A stretch of DNA of 64,000 nucleotides from Acholoe squamosa (GCA_949317995.1 OX439047.1:1412501-1476500), one strand, 5' to 3'; positions 1-11,611 are shown, numbered from the stretch's first letter. Translations and numbers: made by a program. The notes: generated by a model not told the origin, from the sequence alone.

Positions 1-499
1 TTTGTAGTTTCTGACTTACCTTATTTCATCATGATATCAAAAGTGGCTATTTTTGAGAAAAGGCTCAGTTTTTGAAGATTTCTTTAAGAAAAATTGCCCC
101 CTCCTAGAAAATTTTCTTCTCATGATTTCCATCGGAAATCACTTGGGTCACTTAGATGAAGAAAATAGCTATTCAAATCCTTTTGAATCATGGATCTATG
201 AAAATTTTAAGGGACAGAAGAAAATTATCTCCTAAGGGCCAGTGACTGCAAGATTTTGTAGGAGGCTTCCATAGTTACTCAATAGGGTGCAGCACACTCA
301 CTTCTCTCTCTTTTACAGATATACTGTTTTCATTGCATAGATAACCTATCTGTGCATTACCATAATGGTTAATTATAGTTATAGCTACAAAAATTACATA
401 TTATTTGTAAGAATAAGTTATGAAAAAATAGAATATAAGATGTTTAACATGCTGGCTCTGTGCTGCCACCTAGTGACACATAAGGATTTCCATTGCCAT
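1..499. other. AT-rich stretch, no gene recognised
   Basis: No open frame of convincing composition, no splice-flanked exon and no tandem repeat seen. The short frames here look like chance. The gypsy remnant begins to be recognisable at about 500. Confidence 0.5.
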
Positions 500-2300
500 C
501 TAGTGGGTGATGGTGAAAACACACACATGGCACACCTCTCCCAAAGAAGGCCTTTCTTTCATATCCAGTGTTTCAGGTCCATGGTTTAACTTAAGACCGA
601 CACGATCGAGTGTCCTGACGATTTTGGACAGGCAATCGTCATGCTCAGCGTCGTCCTTCCTGTATACAAGGATATCATCCATGTAAATGAGGACTTCAGG
701 GCTTTGAGCATCTTCCGCATCAAGATCTCAGGGGTTGATGTGATGCCAAATGGCAGGCATCGGAAGCAGTAGCGACCGAACGGAGTGATGAAAGTAGTCA
801 GCTCTTGACTCCGTTCGTCTAGCGGGATCTGGTAGAATCTAGCTGCGTCGAGGCATGAAAACCTTACAGCGCCTGTGAGTCTAGAAGTTAGATCATCCAA
901 GGTCGCAGGATGAAGCGTTCTCTTTGGACGTTGACACATTCAGCTTCTTCAGGTCTACGCAGAGGCGGACCTCCTCACCTTCTCGACCAAGGGAAAGTGG
1001 ATACGTCTGGCGACGTTGACGGCGACTGGCTGGGCATCGTCTCGAAGTACGATCTTGACTGGATCTGTTTCGAGGCATCCGATGTCCTGACTGAAGGCTT
1101 GAATGTGCATGACTAAGTTCATACGATGGGACACTCCTCGTCCTAGGAGACTCTCGCCGGATCCATCCACGACTAGGACACGGAAGTTGTACTTCTGGCC
1201 TTTGTAGACGGTGTTGGCGATGAACTGTCCTCGACAATTGAGTGGACCCCCGGGCTTGACAATTTGACTTTGACGTCTTTTAGGGGCGGTTGCGGCTTCA
1301 CTTTGAGGTAGTTCAAATAGGACATGATGGAGACGTCTGCACCCGTGTCTATCTTGAAACGTCTTGGATGACGTTCCGAGGTCTAGTGTGACTTTCCAGG
1401 CTGAGCCACTGTCGTCGCAGTCTATGGCACCGATAAAGTTGTCAAAATTCACCGCACCACAAAACTGGGCTTCTCCCTCGGTATTGTCGTAGACCTCTCT
1501 GTCGCTCTCACATCGAGGCAAAGTGTCCGACTTTCTGGCAGGACTTGCATGTTTTCCCGATCGCAGGGCAGGCATTGGGCCCTGGCGACCTGTGCACATA
1601 TCCACAATTTGGGCACTTCTGCTTCGACTGACCTCCTGACCTTGACCTTGACTGACCTTGATTTGACTGTGGCTGACTGGTGAACTGCATTGTCGACTTT
1701 GTTGATCTCCTCCTGACTGTTTTGCTTGCTCCTTGCCGTTGGACCTGACGAGCTCTTTATGTCGTGCTGTGTCGAAGTCTTGAACTAGAGTAAGCGTCTC
1801 TTGTTCCATCTGAAGATCTTGGGACAATAGCTCGTCCGACATTCCGGTGATTAGACGATCCCGGATGTGTTCATCTTCGGCTTCACCGAAGTTGCAGTGT
1901 TCAGCCATCTCACAAAGGCTCCTAACGAAGCTCTCCACTGACTCACCGTCCTTCTGACTGCGATGGTTGAATTTCGTCCTCGCGTGGATGGTATTTTTAC
2001 GGGAAATAAAATATTCGTTGAACTTTTTCCATCACAGTGTCAAAATCTTCCTTTGGGTCAACAGGGTTGGGAACTTCTTCGGTTGGCACAGGTGGGTCGT
2101 CGAATCTGAATGACTTTGAGATGTTCTCCGCTTGGCGACCCATCGTGTATACCAACGCGGCGACTTAGACCCCACCCCCCCCCCGTTCTGTCTTAATTTT
2201 ATTGAGGACAAAATATCGCAAAAATCTGGTCTTCCAATCAGGCCAGGTGGCTGGTTTAGTGAAGTCAAAAGACTGGCAGCTGGTATTTAGGCATTTTGAC
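500..2300 (-). pseudogene. Decayed Ty3/gypsy gag-pol fragment
   Basis: Read on the minus strand, blocks of a gypsy polyprotein follow in the usual order. A gag capsid region lies at about 1750-2300. A nucleocapsid knuckle of form CX2CX4HX4C (CKSCQKVGHFAS) is near 1515-1560. An aspartic protease active site DTGA is near 1337-1350, with a second-half LLGRG near 1140-1160. Reverse transcriptase follows: FSCLDAARFYQIPL near 830-865 and the catalytic YMDD box near 675-690. Several frameshifts separate the blocks, and the match stops soon after YMDD, so RNase H and integrase are absent. The protein would have served cytoplasmic particle assembly and reverse transcription; this copy cannot. The first catalytic RT Asp and the DD of YMDD are still readable. 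Confidence 0.85.
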
Positions 2301-2780
2301 AAGGTGGGTAGGCCTACTAGTGCTTTGTATGTATTAAGAAAAATGTCACTGATTTTCTTGACTGTTACACACTAGCGCGTACCACCATAGACAGGCATCT
2401 ACTAGACTTGGCGGCTTATTTGAGGGGCTTAGGTATAGAGTGGCAAGGTTTGGTGAAGTGGGGTGACTACATCAATTGTCTTTACATGGACTTGACAATG
2501 TCAAATACGGCACAATTTGTATCTGACAATAACCACAGGTTGACAGTGACTTGACTTTGACTGAATATGTTGACTTGACTGACTCGTACACTTGACTTGA
2601 CTGACTAGGAATTAAATATTCAGCCTTACCGGTGGTCCAGTGTTGTTGTCTCAATTGTTGAAATTCACCCACAAATATCTCCTTACCAACCTGCCATCCA
2701 CCCTCAAAAATATTCTGACATTATTGACTAAAGTCTAGTTGTCATTGTTGTTGTTCCCACTGGCAGATGGTCAAAAAATC
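2301..2780 (-). other. Leader region of the first gypsy fragment
   Basis: Lies between the gag-like region and the primer-binding site, on the minus strand. It is rich in TGACT/TTGACT repeats (2540-2610) and has no coding signal. It is probably the untranslated leader of the element. Confidence 0.4.
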
Positions 2781-2796
2781 CTCACTTCTGACACCA
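2781..2796 (-). other. Primer-binding site of gypsy fragment
   Basis: The minus strand reads TGGTGTCAGAAGTGAG directly after the LTR edge. A TGG start next to an LTR is the expected tRNA 3'-CCA pairing site. It fixes the element's orientation and the inner LTR edge. Confidence 0.6.
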
Positions 2797-2990
2797 TGTT
2801 TTAGGATGGGTTTTATCTGCTCAAAGAGAAACTCATGTGGACAACGACATGGCCGGAACAACAGTTCTTTTATTGACAGAAATACGGTTACGCGTAGACC
2901 GGGCAACCCATTACAACACTACAGCAGTAGTACATAACTTTAACACCATGCGGCAGCACCACACGGTAGACGCAACTAACGCAGATCGTA
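2797..2990 (-). mobile_element. Truncated 5' LTR of gypsy fragment
   Basis: Begins next to the primer-binding site with the ...ACA end on the minus strand. It contains an AATAAA signal on the minus strand (2869-2874). It is cut at about 2990, where an unrelated plus-strand gypsy fragment starts, so the outer LTR end is missing. Confidence 0.55.
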
Positions 2991-2991
2991 C

Positions 2992-3252
2992 TTGCCCCAC
3001 CTGAACTCCGTCACCGGTCCACTGAATGATTTACTGAAGTCAGACCGAGAGTGGACCTGGGATGCCGCGCAGGTAGAAGCCTTCCATGCGACAAAACAGC
3101 TGATCGCTTCAACGCCTGTTCTGTCGTACTATGACGTCGCCAAACCAGTCATCGTCAGTGCTGATGCCAGCTCTTATGGCCTAGGAGGAGTCCTCCTACA
3201 AAAGCATGGCAGAGCGGTGAAACCAATTGCCTACTGCTCTCGGACACTATAA
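2992..3252 (+). pseudogene. Gypsy RT-RNase H junction fragment
   Basis: An 86-codon open frame matches the RT connection and the start of RNase H. It includes [15 protein letters not shown] and then [18 protein letters not shown], where the first RNase H Asp sits in a DAS motif. It ends after YCSRTL. RT motifs upstream and the rest of RNase H and integrase are absent. It runs opposite to the neighbouring gypsy fragment, so it comes from a different insertion or an inversion. Confidence 0.75.
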
Positions 3253-3432
3253 AAAGGTGGACTACAGATTTCCCGCACTTTTTCTTTGAAAATTTATTTG
3301 TCTATGGGTCTATTTGTCTTTTTGGCACAACTTTCTCCATTTCCTCTCTCGAAGTACCGGTACCACGCTCTGGTCCAATCTGATACCCTGCCTATAATGT
3401 TTATTTGAGGTTAACACTGAATAATGATTATG

Positions 3433-4505
3433 TTACGCCAATGACATATATATGCCTCTTTTTTTCCAACACCTCTCTCTGTCGGCTTCCCTCCTCAGCC
3501 CCTCCCGCACTAATTCCTTGAATTTCTCCTCCAGCCCCGGGCATCCTCTAACAATGGTGGGTATCTCCTGGGGCTCAGGCTCGGCCATGGCGCCCTCCTC
3601 TAACCCTGTCCTGTCTAGCACCGCAGGGTGGGGGAGGGGGTCTACCTCCTTCGGTCCCCTGTCAGCCTCTTTGGTAGGAGAGGTGGGAGTGGCTACCACA
3701 TCGCCGAATCCGGGTCTGGGCCTACACTCCGACAGCTGGTAGGGTTTATCAGGGCTACTATCCAAACCCCCAGTGATCTGAAATGAATTTTCCTTGGTCA
3801 GAGAGGAGTCCTGCACTGTTGGCACCCGACATGTCCTCGTACTTGTCCGTCCTGATCAAGGATAGGGGGATGGGCAAGCCGGCAACTATGCCGTCGTACT
3901 CCTTCTCTATACTAGGAATATCCAGCTGGTCCACCGGTAAATCCCTCTGTAGGCGATTGAGTGTTTTGGTCGGAGTCTCACCCCCTGCCCAAACTTCTCC
4001 ATTATTCTGTCTAGCACAAGTCTCAATTTTTTGTCTTCCTCCCCCGACAGCATGTATTTTCCTGTACCCTCCTCCAGCTTAAGTTCTCCCCTCAGGCCCC
4101 CTTCTCCAGGCTCCCCCTTTTCCACTTCAGTGGTAGCCTTCTTGCAGGGTGACCGCCTTGGTTTCTTATCAGGGGCTCCCCCCTTTGAGTCCATTCCCCT
4201 CTTTATAGTTCCTTTCCCAGCGCTCCGGGCGACCACCCTGAAGTCGGCAAGGGTCTCCGCCGATTCCCGGCTCCTCAGGCCTACCAAACTTTCCAGGAAC
4301 CTTGAGGCACGTATCACCTCCTCCTCATCCTCCAAGCCCAGAAGAATGCCTGGGGAGATGAGAGAGGACACTGTTGATGCGGGCGTCCCCCCCCCTTCTT
4401 GCTCGGTCGTCGATGTACCCGGCTGAACGTGGACAGTCGCCCCCTCTGCTCCCTGGCCGCCCCCGCAGGTGCCGCCCATGGTTGCTCCTGTAGTGGTGTC
4501 CCCCA
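3433..4505 (-). pseudogene. TFA-family copy 1, C-terminal part
   Basis: Two minus-strand frames (4505-3907 and 3825-3433) continue each other with a frameshift near 3930. Composition runs from Gly/Thr/Ser-rich, through a basic Lys/Arg stretch (KKPRRSPCKK) and charged helices (KLRLVLDRIMEKFG), to an acidic, Pro/Glu-rich tail. The apparent Met start at 4505-4506 is an accident: its A comes from the poly(A) tail of the inserted non-LTR element. The upstream half of the frame, with the zinc fingers, lies at 7655-8033 on the other side of that insertion. Assignment to the TFA family rests mainly on this continuity; sequence similarity of this part to the other copies is weak. Function unknown. Confidence 0.45.
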
Positions 4506-4997
4506 TTTTTTTTTTTTTGACTTGCTCATTGCATTAATGAACTGCTATGTTCATTTAAATAATGCTATAGAGCAGACCAAGTTTTATTGATTTTTCGAAG
4601 GAAAGTCACAAATGAAACAGTACAATAACTTCATGGATCTTGACAAATGTCAATATGAACACAATCAGGAGATGGAAAAATAGGGACTGGCAATATTCAC
4701 TCAATAGGTTACTAACATAGAAAGTACAGACAAACAAACTGAAAGCAAAAAGAGATAGAAAGTAAATAATATGTCATACATAGAGATTTGTGTCTCTACA
4801 CGTTATTTCAGTACATCATGATTACAGCTAGATACACCTTGTTTTGAGCTCAAATAAGTGATAACTAGAGTAGGTGGTATATGCTGTTATATGCATATGG
4901 GAACATCAACAATATCAATATGGATGTAAACATGAAAAAGGATATGAATGTGAGTATGAATATGAAGCGGCGCGGTTTCTACACCTGCTTCTCATTG

Positions 4998-6215
4998 TCA
5001 ATTATAACCCAATTTCAGGTTCAACCTTATATTTTCTATCCTCATCACACCCTCCTTGAATTTTACTTTTGTCGTAGCTTTCTGAATCTCCTCAGGTAGA
5101 GCATTCCAGAGAACCACCCCTCTGTACCATGGCGATCTTTTATAGTGTCTAGTAATAACCCTAGGTAGTTCAAAAACAATCTTCTTTTGAGACCTTGTAT
5201 TATAAGATTGTGGTCTATTTAACACAGTCTTTGATTTCTTATACATTAAGCATAATAATAGCATGTCAAATCTTTTCTCTAACACTGGGACCTTACAAAT
5301 TTCATGCAACTCCTTCACACTATACTGTCTAATATTGCATTTCAGACAAACTCTAAGAGCTCTATTTTGCAGTCGTTGTAATGCCGCAAGACCATGCTCA
5401 TTACAACTGGTACTTATAAATGAACAGTATTTTATAACTGGTCTGATTGTACAACAGTATATCTTTACACTTTGCTCTTGTGTTAAAAACTTTCTTAACT
5501 TAGCAAACCTAAATAGTTTATTGCATACATTTCTTTTAATAATTTTAATCTGTTTATCAAAACTAAGTTTACTGTCAATATGTACACCTAGATATGGAAA
5601 GAAGGTGACAGTTTGCACAGTGCTGCCATTGAAGTCTATAGTAGAATCTGGACATCTTTTTAATTTATGAGCACTACAAAACCACATGAATTTTGTTTTA
5701 GTTGGATTTACTGTTAGTCTGTTTTCGATAACCCAACGCTTAAAGTTAATTACATCTTCATTCAAATTCTCATTAACCAAGTCTACATCTTTGTTAGAAC
5801 TATAAATCACAATGTCATCAGCATACAGTTTAATCTTGCATTTTTTTAAGACCTTACCAACATCATCAATATATAGGACAAACAACAGGGGACCTAAAAC
5901 TGATCCTTGAGGGACACCGTAATCAATATCTTGGTTTGAGGACAATTTATTACCATAGCTAGTTTGTTGTTTTCTATTTTCCAGGTAACTTTTAAACCAT
6001 AGAAAATTAGATTTACTCAAACCAAGTTTACTGAGTTTAATTAGCAATTTTGAATGTAATACACTGTCAAATGCTTTAGTGAAGTCTATAAATAGGGCCC
6101 TTGCTATCAGACCATTGTTTCTACATTCATTAACCTCATTAACAAAGTCAAAAGTGGCATCACCAGTACCTGTCCCTTTTTTTGTGACCATATTGGTTTT
6201 CACAAAAAGTACCAT
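4998..6215 (-). pseudogene. Non-LTR reverse transcriptase, main catalytic part
   Basis: A 405-codon frame holding the RT core: ALFIDFTKAFDSV with the first catalytic Asp, GVPQGSVLGPLLF, and the YADD box in KLYADDIVIYSS. After it come the thumb-like region (TVNPTKTKFMWF) and the typical C-terminal region of CR1/Jockey-like ORF2. In an active element it would copy the RNA at a nicked chromosomal site. The N-terminal RT motifs are in another frame (6160-6594), so one frameshift near 6190 breaks the protein. It stops at 4998 and the 3' UTR follows. Confidence 0.85.
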
Positions 6216-6594
6216 TTTTCTTCATACTTTCACATAAGTAATAATACATAATCTTCTCAATGACTTTAGACGGCATTGGTAGTATTGATATGGGTCTCCA
6301 ATTTTTTACCATTGCTAAGTCTCCATCCTTAGGTAATGGTCTTACAACTGCCATTGCCCAACATTTTGGAAAAATTCCCGTGTCCAGACTAATTTGTATC
6401 AGATGAGTGAATTGATTTATCAACAACAATAATGCACAATGTAGTATATCTCCCCTTATTCTGTCTATGCCTGATGACTTATTTTTGTCAATTTCCTTAA
6501 TAGCAAAATGGACATCCCACTTATTAACCTTAATATTCTGATCTAAAAAGTTTTCATTTGCCAATAGTTCATCTATATCCAGATTATTATCCAC
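6160..6594 (-). pseudogene. Non-LTR reverse transcriptase, N-terminal part
   Basis: A 144-codon frame with the RT0-2 region: SGIDRIRGDIL, FPKCWAMAVVRPLPKDGD and NWRPISILPMPSKVIEK, the last being the conserved NWRPIS motif of non-LTR RTs. It overlaps the catalytic part in a shifted frame. Upstream it runs into the solo LTR at 6642-6998, beyond which the same ORF resumes at about 7003. Confidence 0.85.
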
Positions 6595-6641
6595 AAGATA
6601 TTGATCAGTTCCAACAGCAGCAATATGCAGATCCTTACCAA

Positions 6642-6998
6642 TGTAATGGTTCGGGTCTTTCTGACCAAGGGGGTTCGGGTCTTCGGTGATTCGGAAGGAA
6701 AGACAAAGACAGTATTCCGAGTGTATGCCAACAGTTTTATTATGATTTACACCTTTCGGTTACCCCTGTGAGTACATGGTTAGGATAACATGATGTCTAC
6801 ATGTAGTATGTACGGAGGCCTACATGGCCGCCGACGTGGCAGGTGAGTGCAGAGCCTTTTATATGGATGCTCCCGATTTGTCGCCAGGTGTCCCACGGAC
6901 CCGGATAAGTGCTGCCACCTACCCGGAACCTCAGGAACACCAGGCGACAGGACTCACCCGCCACACCAGACGGCACCAATTAGTATTAAACCTCTACA
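6642..6998 (-). mobile_element. Solo LTR with TG...CA ends and CCAA target duplication
   Basis: A 357-bp insertion interrupting the ORF of the non-LTR element. It begins TG and ends CA, and is flanked by CCAA on both sides (6638-6641 and 6999-7002). On the minus strand it has a TATA box (ATATAAAAGG, 6855-6864) and downstream an AATAAA signal (6736-6741), so U3-R-U5 runs leftward. No internal region is present, which points to LTR-LTR recombination. Removing it rejoins the interrupted coding sequence. Confidence 0.8.
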
Positions 6999-7654
6999 CC
7001 AATATAACAAAAATAGTCATTTACATATTCACATACATCATTAGAGGTTACATCTGCACCAGTTATGTGATGTCTCATGTCTGGATACACAATAGAATTC
7101 GAATTTTTAAACAAGTCATTTATGTGTTTCCAGAATTTTTTTGGGATTACCATAGAATACTTGCAACTCTTGCATGACACCACCAATTTGATTTGCTTTA
7201 ATTTTCTTTCTAATTTTTCTTTGACAATCCTTTATGGCTTGCTTTTCCTGAGCACTTTATTGGCACTATAGAGACGTAACCATCCTTCTCTTTCAAATAC
7301 CAAATCCATAACTTCATCATCAATCCATGATCTCCTACTTTTTTTAATGTATCGTTCAACAAGAGGGTGAAAAGTGTCCAAATACTCAATTAAAGGAGTC
7401 AATTACATATCCCATAATATATCAGGATCATCAGTAATATTATAATAGGGTTTCCAGTCACATGATTCTAAAAAATCTCTAAATCTGACTTCATTAAAGT
7501 TTCTATAATCTCTTCCTCTATACTTAGTGCTAACATAACTGATATTCTCATGTCCTCTACAACCAAAAACTGGGAGGTGATCAGAAATTAGGGCAGAGAC
7601 CGTACTTGCATTAGTTACATCTAAGCTCTTTCTAATTATATTATCAATACCATT
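6999..7654 (-). pseudogene. Endonuclease C-terminus and EN-RT linker of the non-LTR element
   Basis: On the minus strand, broken frames read the last part of the APE endonuclease (SDHLPVF near 7570-7600), then a linker with SWIDDEVMDLVFEREGW (7270-7330) and IPKKFWKHINDLF (7100-7150). At least one stop and one frameshift are present. SDHxP is the conserved C-terminal active-site motif of APE-type endonucleases. Most of the endonuclease is missing. Confidence 0.7.
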
Positions 7655-8033
7655 TCACTGGACGCCTCCCTCACCACCCCCAAAGGCAGAAGTTTCGTCT
7701 CCTTGGGTGGACTCCGCCACAACTCCATATGGGTCCTTTCAACGTGCCTCAGCAGATCCCCCAGTTGGTCCTTCGCGACCATGTGGTTGCAGCCAGGCCA
7801 GCTGTACCCCGCCTGGTATTCGGCATGAGAATTCAGATGTCTGGTCATCGCATACTTCGTCTTGAACGCCCATCTCTTGGTGCCCCTCAGGTCTTTCCGG
7901 CACTTGTCACATCTGAACTTCGGAAACTCTACTCCCTCCATCACTTCCATCGGTGTACCTTTATCCTCACGAGACTTGGGACTCATAACTATGAGATCAG
8001 GAGTCAACCACGAGCTTGTCGGTATTGAGAGTC
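7655..8033 (-). pseudogene. TFA-family copy 1, zinc-finger part
   Basis: The minus-strand frame shows two C2H2-like fingers. The first is FRCDKC, about 20 residues, then RHLNSH. The second ends with LLRHVERTH after a WPGC segment. Upstream is SSWLTPDLIVMSPKS. The two-finger arrangement recurs in the copies at 21.1 kb and 54.5 kb. The frame is cut on the left by the non-LTR element at 7654 and on the right by the 8047-8436 insertion. A DNA- or RNA-binding role is an inference from the fingers; no function is known. Confidence 0.6.
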
Positions 8034-8449
8034 CCCACCCCCGTTCAAAACTATGAGCCGCCTCAGAATAGGTCACACAAGACTGACCCATGGTTACAGA
8101 ATAGGGAGAGAAAACCCTCCCAAGTGTGCCCACTGTCAGAACCCCCTGACAGTGGAGCACATTCTCATCGATTGCCAACAGTGTCCCTACAGGGCACAAT
8201 ACCACGCTTGTACAAGCTTGAAAGAACTATTCGAGAAACACAAACCAGAGGAAATATTGGGATATATGAAAGCCCTTGGGCTGTACAATAACATCTAGTT
8301 GAAACCTGATGATTACTTCCCCCACATAGACAAATCATACCACCATTTCCGCTGATAGTGCCTATCAACCTGTGAAGCACAGGATAGCCACTTAGTGCCG
8401 CTAAAGTGCTGTAAAACACAAATCAATCAATCAAAACCCACCCCCGTTC
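8034..8449 (+). mobile_element. 5'-truncated non-LTR element 3' end with 13-bp target duplication
   Basis: A 390-bp insertion (8047-8436) flanked by the identical 13-mer CCCACCCCCGTTC (8034-8046 and 8437-8449). Its plus-strand frame reads LSRLRIGHTRLTHGY-like sequence, then PPKCAHCQ and LTVEHILIDC. This is the Cys/His module found after RNase H at the C-terminus of I-group ORF2. The 3' end is a short ATCA-type tail (AATCAATCAATCAAAA). Strong 5' truncation and the target duplication show insertion by target-primed reverse transcription. It lies within TFA copy 1. Confidence 0.85.
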
Positions 8450-9300
8450 TCCCTTTTTATGGAGGCTCTGTTCACTCAACTCCTCTCTAGCCCCTCCCCC
8501 TTCTGTTTTCCGACCGATCAGGATTGGTCCCCCCATGGGTGCCCGTGCGCAGCCATCCCGTTTCCCAAGTGGTTTGGCCTCTTCTTTCCCACGGTCCCTT
8601 CCTGTCACCGAGCTCGACCCTTGGGAACCGTGCTCATGCCTCTTCCCATCTCCTCCATCCCTCCGAGCTCTGCTTCTCCGATCCTGAGTGCCTCCGACCC
8701 TCGTCTCTGGCCCTTCCACGGTCATCCTCCCTCTGACTGCGGCTATTAGACCTACTTGACGAGGAGTGCGGGGGCGATTTCCCTGCCCATTCCCTCCTTT
8801 TCCTCCTTTATCCCGCCCTAGATAAGAAGGGCGGGATATTATCCCCGACAGAGGGCGCCACCACCGTCATTGCATAGTCCCGCCGCAACTCCCCCTCACC
8901 ACGGAGGTCCCCCGACTGCTGACTGTGGAGGGGCCTTCCTACCCAACCTTGCGGGGTCCTTTTCTCTTGTTCAGAAAATTATCCTCACGCCCCTCCTCCA
9001 ACATCTGAAAGATTCGCCACCTCTCCTCATGCTTGGCTATTTCCCTTCGCCTCTCGGGTCTCTTCGTTTCGCCTCCCTCTCCACCCTGCCTGCAGTATTC
9101 CTAGCCCTCCGAGCCCTGGCTTCCGCGGGTGTCTCCCCCTCCTCAGAGCTCTCCGACCTATGCATGGGCAGCTTATTCACTAGAGGCTCATCATTCGGTG
9201 CGTACCCCCTCCAATGCGACATGGATGCCTCCTTTTCTCTCGTCATGAGGCTGGCATACCAGTCATCTCCCATCATGTCGATCTTCCGTGCCTTCGGGCT
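8450..9300 (-). pseudogene. Basic, low-complexity coding remnant upstream of TFA copy 1
   Basis: GC-rich, with minus-strand frames (8423-8725, 9037-9396) rich in Arg, Lys, Gly and Glu, including EARARRARNTAGRVEREAKRR. No recognised domain. It lies between the gypsy RNase H remnant and the finger region, in the same orientation as both. It may be the N-terminal basic/coiled-coil part of TFA copy 1, as in the better copy at 55 kb; composition is the only evidence. Confidence 0.35.
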
Positions 9301-9903
9301 GCTCCACAGACCTTCCTGACCCAAACGCCGTTTCCCGCCCAGGAGCACAGTGCGGATTGCCCTGGGCAGCCTCGTCTTTGGATCCCTTCCATCCATTTTC
9401 CCAATCTAATCATCATATCGTCTTTCTTTTGCAGATCCACCCAGGACTCCACCGGCGGCACATCAGGGCCCTCAGACCTCTGTTTCCCCGCACCTTCAAG
9501 TACCTTGCGCTGTGCCCGAGTGACTACCTGATAATGGGATACCCCCTCCAACCTCCTCTCTCCCGCACTGCGAGCATGGATGTCTAGACAACCCATCTGC
9601 ATTGCCATGGTTCTTCCGGTGGTGGATGATGATATCATAGGTACTGATGATTTGTAGCCATCTGGCCAGCCGTCCTTCGGGTTCCTTGAAATCTAGCAGC
9701 CACCGCAGGGACGCATGGTTGGTGCGCATGACCACCGGCCGCCCCACCAAGTAGTGGTGTAATTTCCGGAGGCCGAACACTATAGCCAGTAGTTCCCTCC
9801 TGGTTACACAATAGTTCCTTTCCGGTTTACTCAGGATGCGGCTCCCTTAGGCCAGCACCCTTTCTCCCCACTCCTGCTCCTGACTGAGCACGACTATGAA
9901 CTC
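9301..9903 (-). pseudogene. Gypsy RNase H and RH-integrase linker fragment
   Basis: Minus strand: SKPERNYCVTRRELLA, then LRKLHHYLVGRPVVMRTNHA (the usual TDH is TNH here), LRWLLDFKEPEGRLARWLQI and NADGLSRHPC. All are standard gypsy RNase H landmarks. A shifted frame continues with VPPVESWVDLQKKDDMMI, the linker that normally precedes integrase. RT is missing on the 5' side and integrase is not found. The change of TDH to TNH alters a catalytic RNase H Asp. Confidence 0.8.
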
Positions 9904-10019
9904 CTGAACATCATCATATAGGCATATGGGACTGCTAAGGTGGTTAAGTTGCCTTAAAATATTGTTAAATTCCCTTCATGGCTGCATTCTGGAAGCTAAC
10001 TTTCTCATAGGTGAAATAA

Positions 10020-11180
10020 ACATCACCATGATGTTCGCCAGCTCGAGCTACCCTTAAGTTATAGGTCACACTATTGGAAACTCCTATTATGAAGGGAGAT
10101 ATGACAGTTTTTGTATATGATGCCATTTATGCCCACAGGCTGCCATTGCGAACTCGTTAAACAGTTCACGCACCAAACCTTCAGTACTTGTAATAGAAAT
10201 AAGTATCAGTCGCTGATGGACGGACGCTCAAACCGTTGTGGGAGGAGGCCTTTCGCAGTGTATGCCGGTTGGGGCTTTGACAAAAAGATTTCCCCAGTCT
10301 AAAATTTTATTTCGCTTAATTTCAATCGAAACGAATTTTCGATAGTGCGAGGTCAATCAGATCCATATCCCACAATGCATCGTTGCATTTTTTTTTTGTT
10401 TTGCATAATAAGCATAATTAAGCAGTATCTTGATACTGTTCAATATGTTCCATTATAGAATTCATATGCTTGCAAGTATACAGTACTGAGAACTAATGAC
10501 TAATTATTGATATTAAAAAGATTAATAGCACATTATTCAATAAAAAGTGGAATCTGAACAATAGAAATGGAATACCCCTCCCCTACCTTCTTATAGCATC
10601 AATCAAGTTGTTCAATGAAGGCAGCCATTGCTTGATCAGGTGCTTAGACTTTTTAGATCCAAATGCTAGTTACCAATGCATTATCACTGTTAAGCTTCAC
10701 ACATCAATACCTGCAGCCACCTGGGGGACAAGCCCTGTTTGCACTGAATGGAGGCCTTTCCACTTCTCTGTTCTCTGGTGTTTGATTGAAAATGTTGATG
10801 TCATTCTGTGTTTTAATTTGTGTTTTTAGCTGGGAGGTCATCTAGCTAATTACGTCAGTCATGGGGAGAGGGAGATTACTCACTGTTTATCAGGAATTAG
10901 TCAATATATATGTCAAATTTAGTCACTTTATATCAGCAGTTAGTCAAAATATGTCAGTATTTATTTACAATTTGTCAGCAATTAGTCAATATGTGTCAGT
11001 AATTGCTCACTATCTGTCAGCAATTAGTCAATATATGTCAGTACTTAGTTACTAAATATCAGCAATTAGTCAATACATGTCAGTATTTACTAACAATCTG
11101 TCAGCAGTTAGTCAATATATAGAATTGTGCATCCTGCTTTGATTGGTATTTGTCAAAATATATCAGCACCTATGCACTAT
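10020..11180 (+). repeat. Dispersed repeat Z, copy A (with 42-bp minisatellite)
   Basis: Starts with a segment (GCCAGCTCGAGCTACCCTTA, then ATAGGTCACACTAT) that recurs at 12575 and 38415. It shares further matches with the 38.4-38.87 kb copy, such as GAATTCATATGCTTGCAAGT and the GCATAAT...TAAGCAGTATC segment. It ends in a degenerate array (10895-11180) of the 42-bp unit with GTCAG about every 21 bp. No coding function; orientation is taken as plus for convenience. Confidence 0.7.
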
Positions 11181-11448
11181 TTGTCAGCAGTTAGTCCTAT
11201 AAGCCACACTTTCACTTTAGTTCTGTTATAAGCCATGGCTTATTCGATAGAATTTATTGGAATATAGGATAATGTAGTGTGGTCCCTGTCTGCTGGTTCA
11301 GTGGGTAGGAAGTAAAGGCAGCAGAATTATGAAGCATAGTAAGATTGCCATTAAAGCTGAACATAACTTACAAAGTAGCTTTCATATATGTCTAAACTAT
11401 ACTCTAAGGATCTCGCCATAGAGGTGGTACAATTTTGTAGCTGACTAG

Positions 11449-11580
11449 AATCCATTCTGTGCTGTCTTGTTGTTATTATGTACATACAAATTAATGCAGA
11501 TTAATGATGATGTAAATCCATTCTGTGCTGTCTTGTTGTTATTATGTACATACAAATTAATGCAGATTAATGATGATGTA
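11449..11580. repeat. 66-bp tandem duplication
   Basis: Two adjacent, essentially identical 66-bp units, starting AATCCATTCTGTGCTG. The array lies just upstream of the splice acceptor of the host gene. Near identity suggests a recent duplication. Confidence 0.9.
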
Positions 11581-11611
11581 AAGTTAACCTTGTCCTGTTT
11601 GTGTTTCACAG

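Larger units (their letters stand above)
4506..7654 (-). mobile_element. Non-LTR retrotransposon, 5' truncated (APE endonuclease-RT type)
   Basis: On the minus strand: the C-terminal part of an APE endonuclease (SALISDHLPVF, about 7560-7610), an EN-RT linker, a reverse transcriptase with C-terminal region, a 3' UTR with AATAAA (4583-4588) and a poly(A) run of 12 (4506-4517). The arrangement fits the CR1/Jockey group; the exact clade cannot be fixed by eye. The element is 5' truncated inside the endonuclease, as target-primed reverse transcription often produces. It splits TFA copy 1 and itself contains a solo LTR (6642-6998). Confidence 0.8.
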
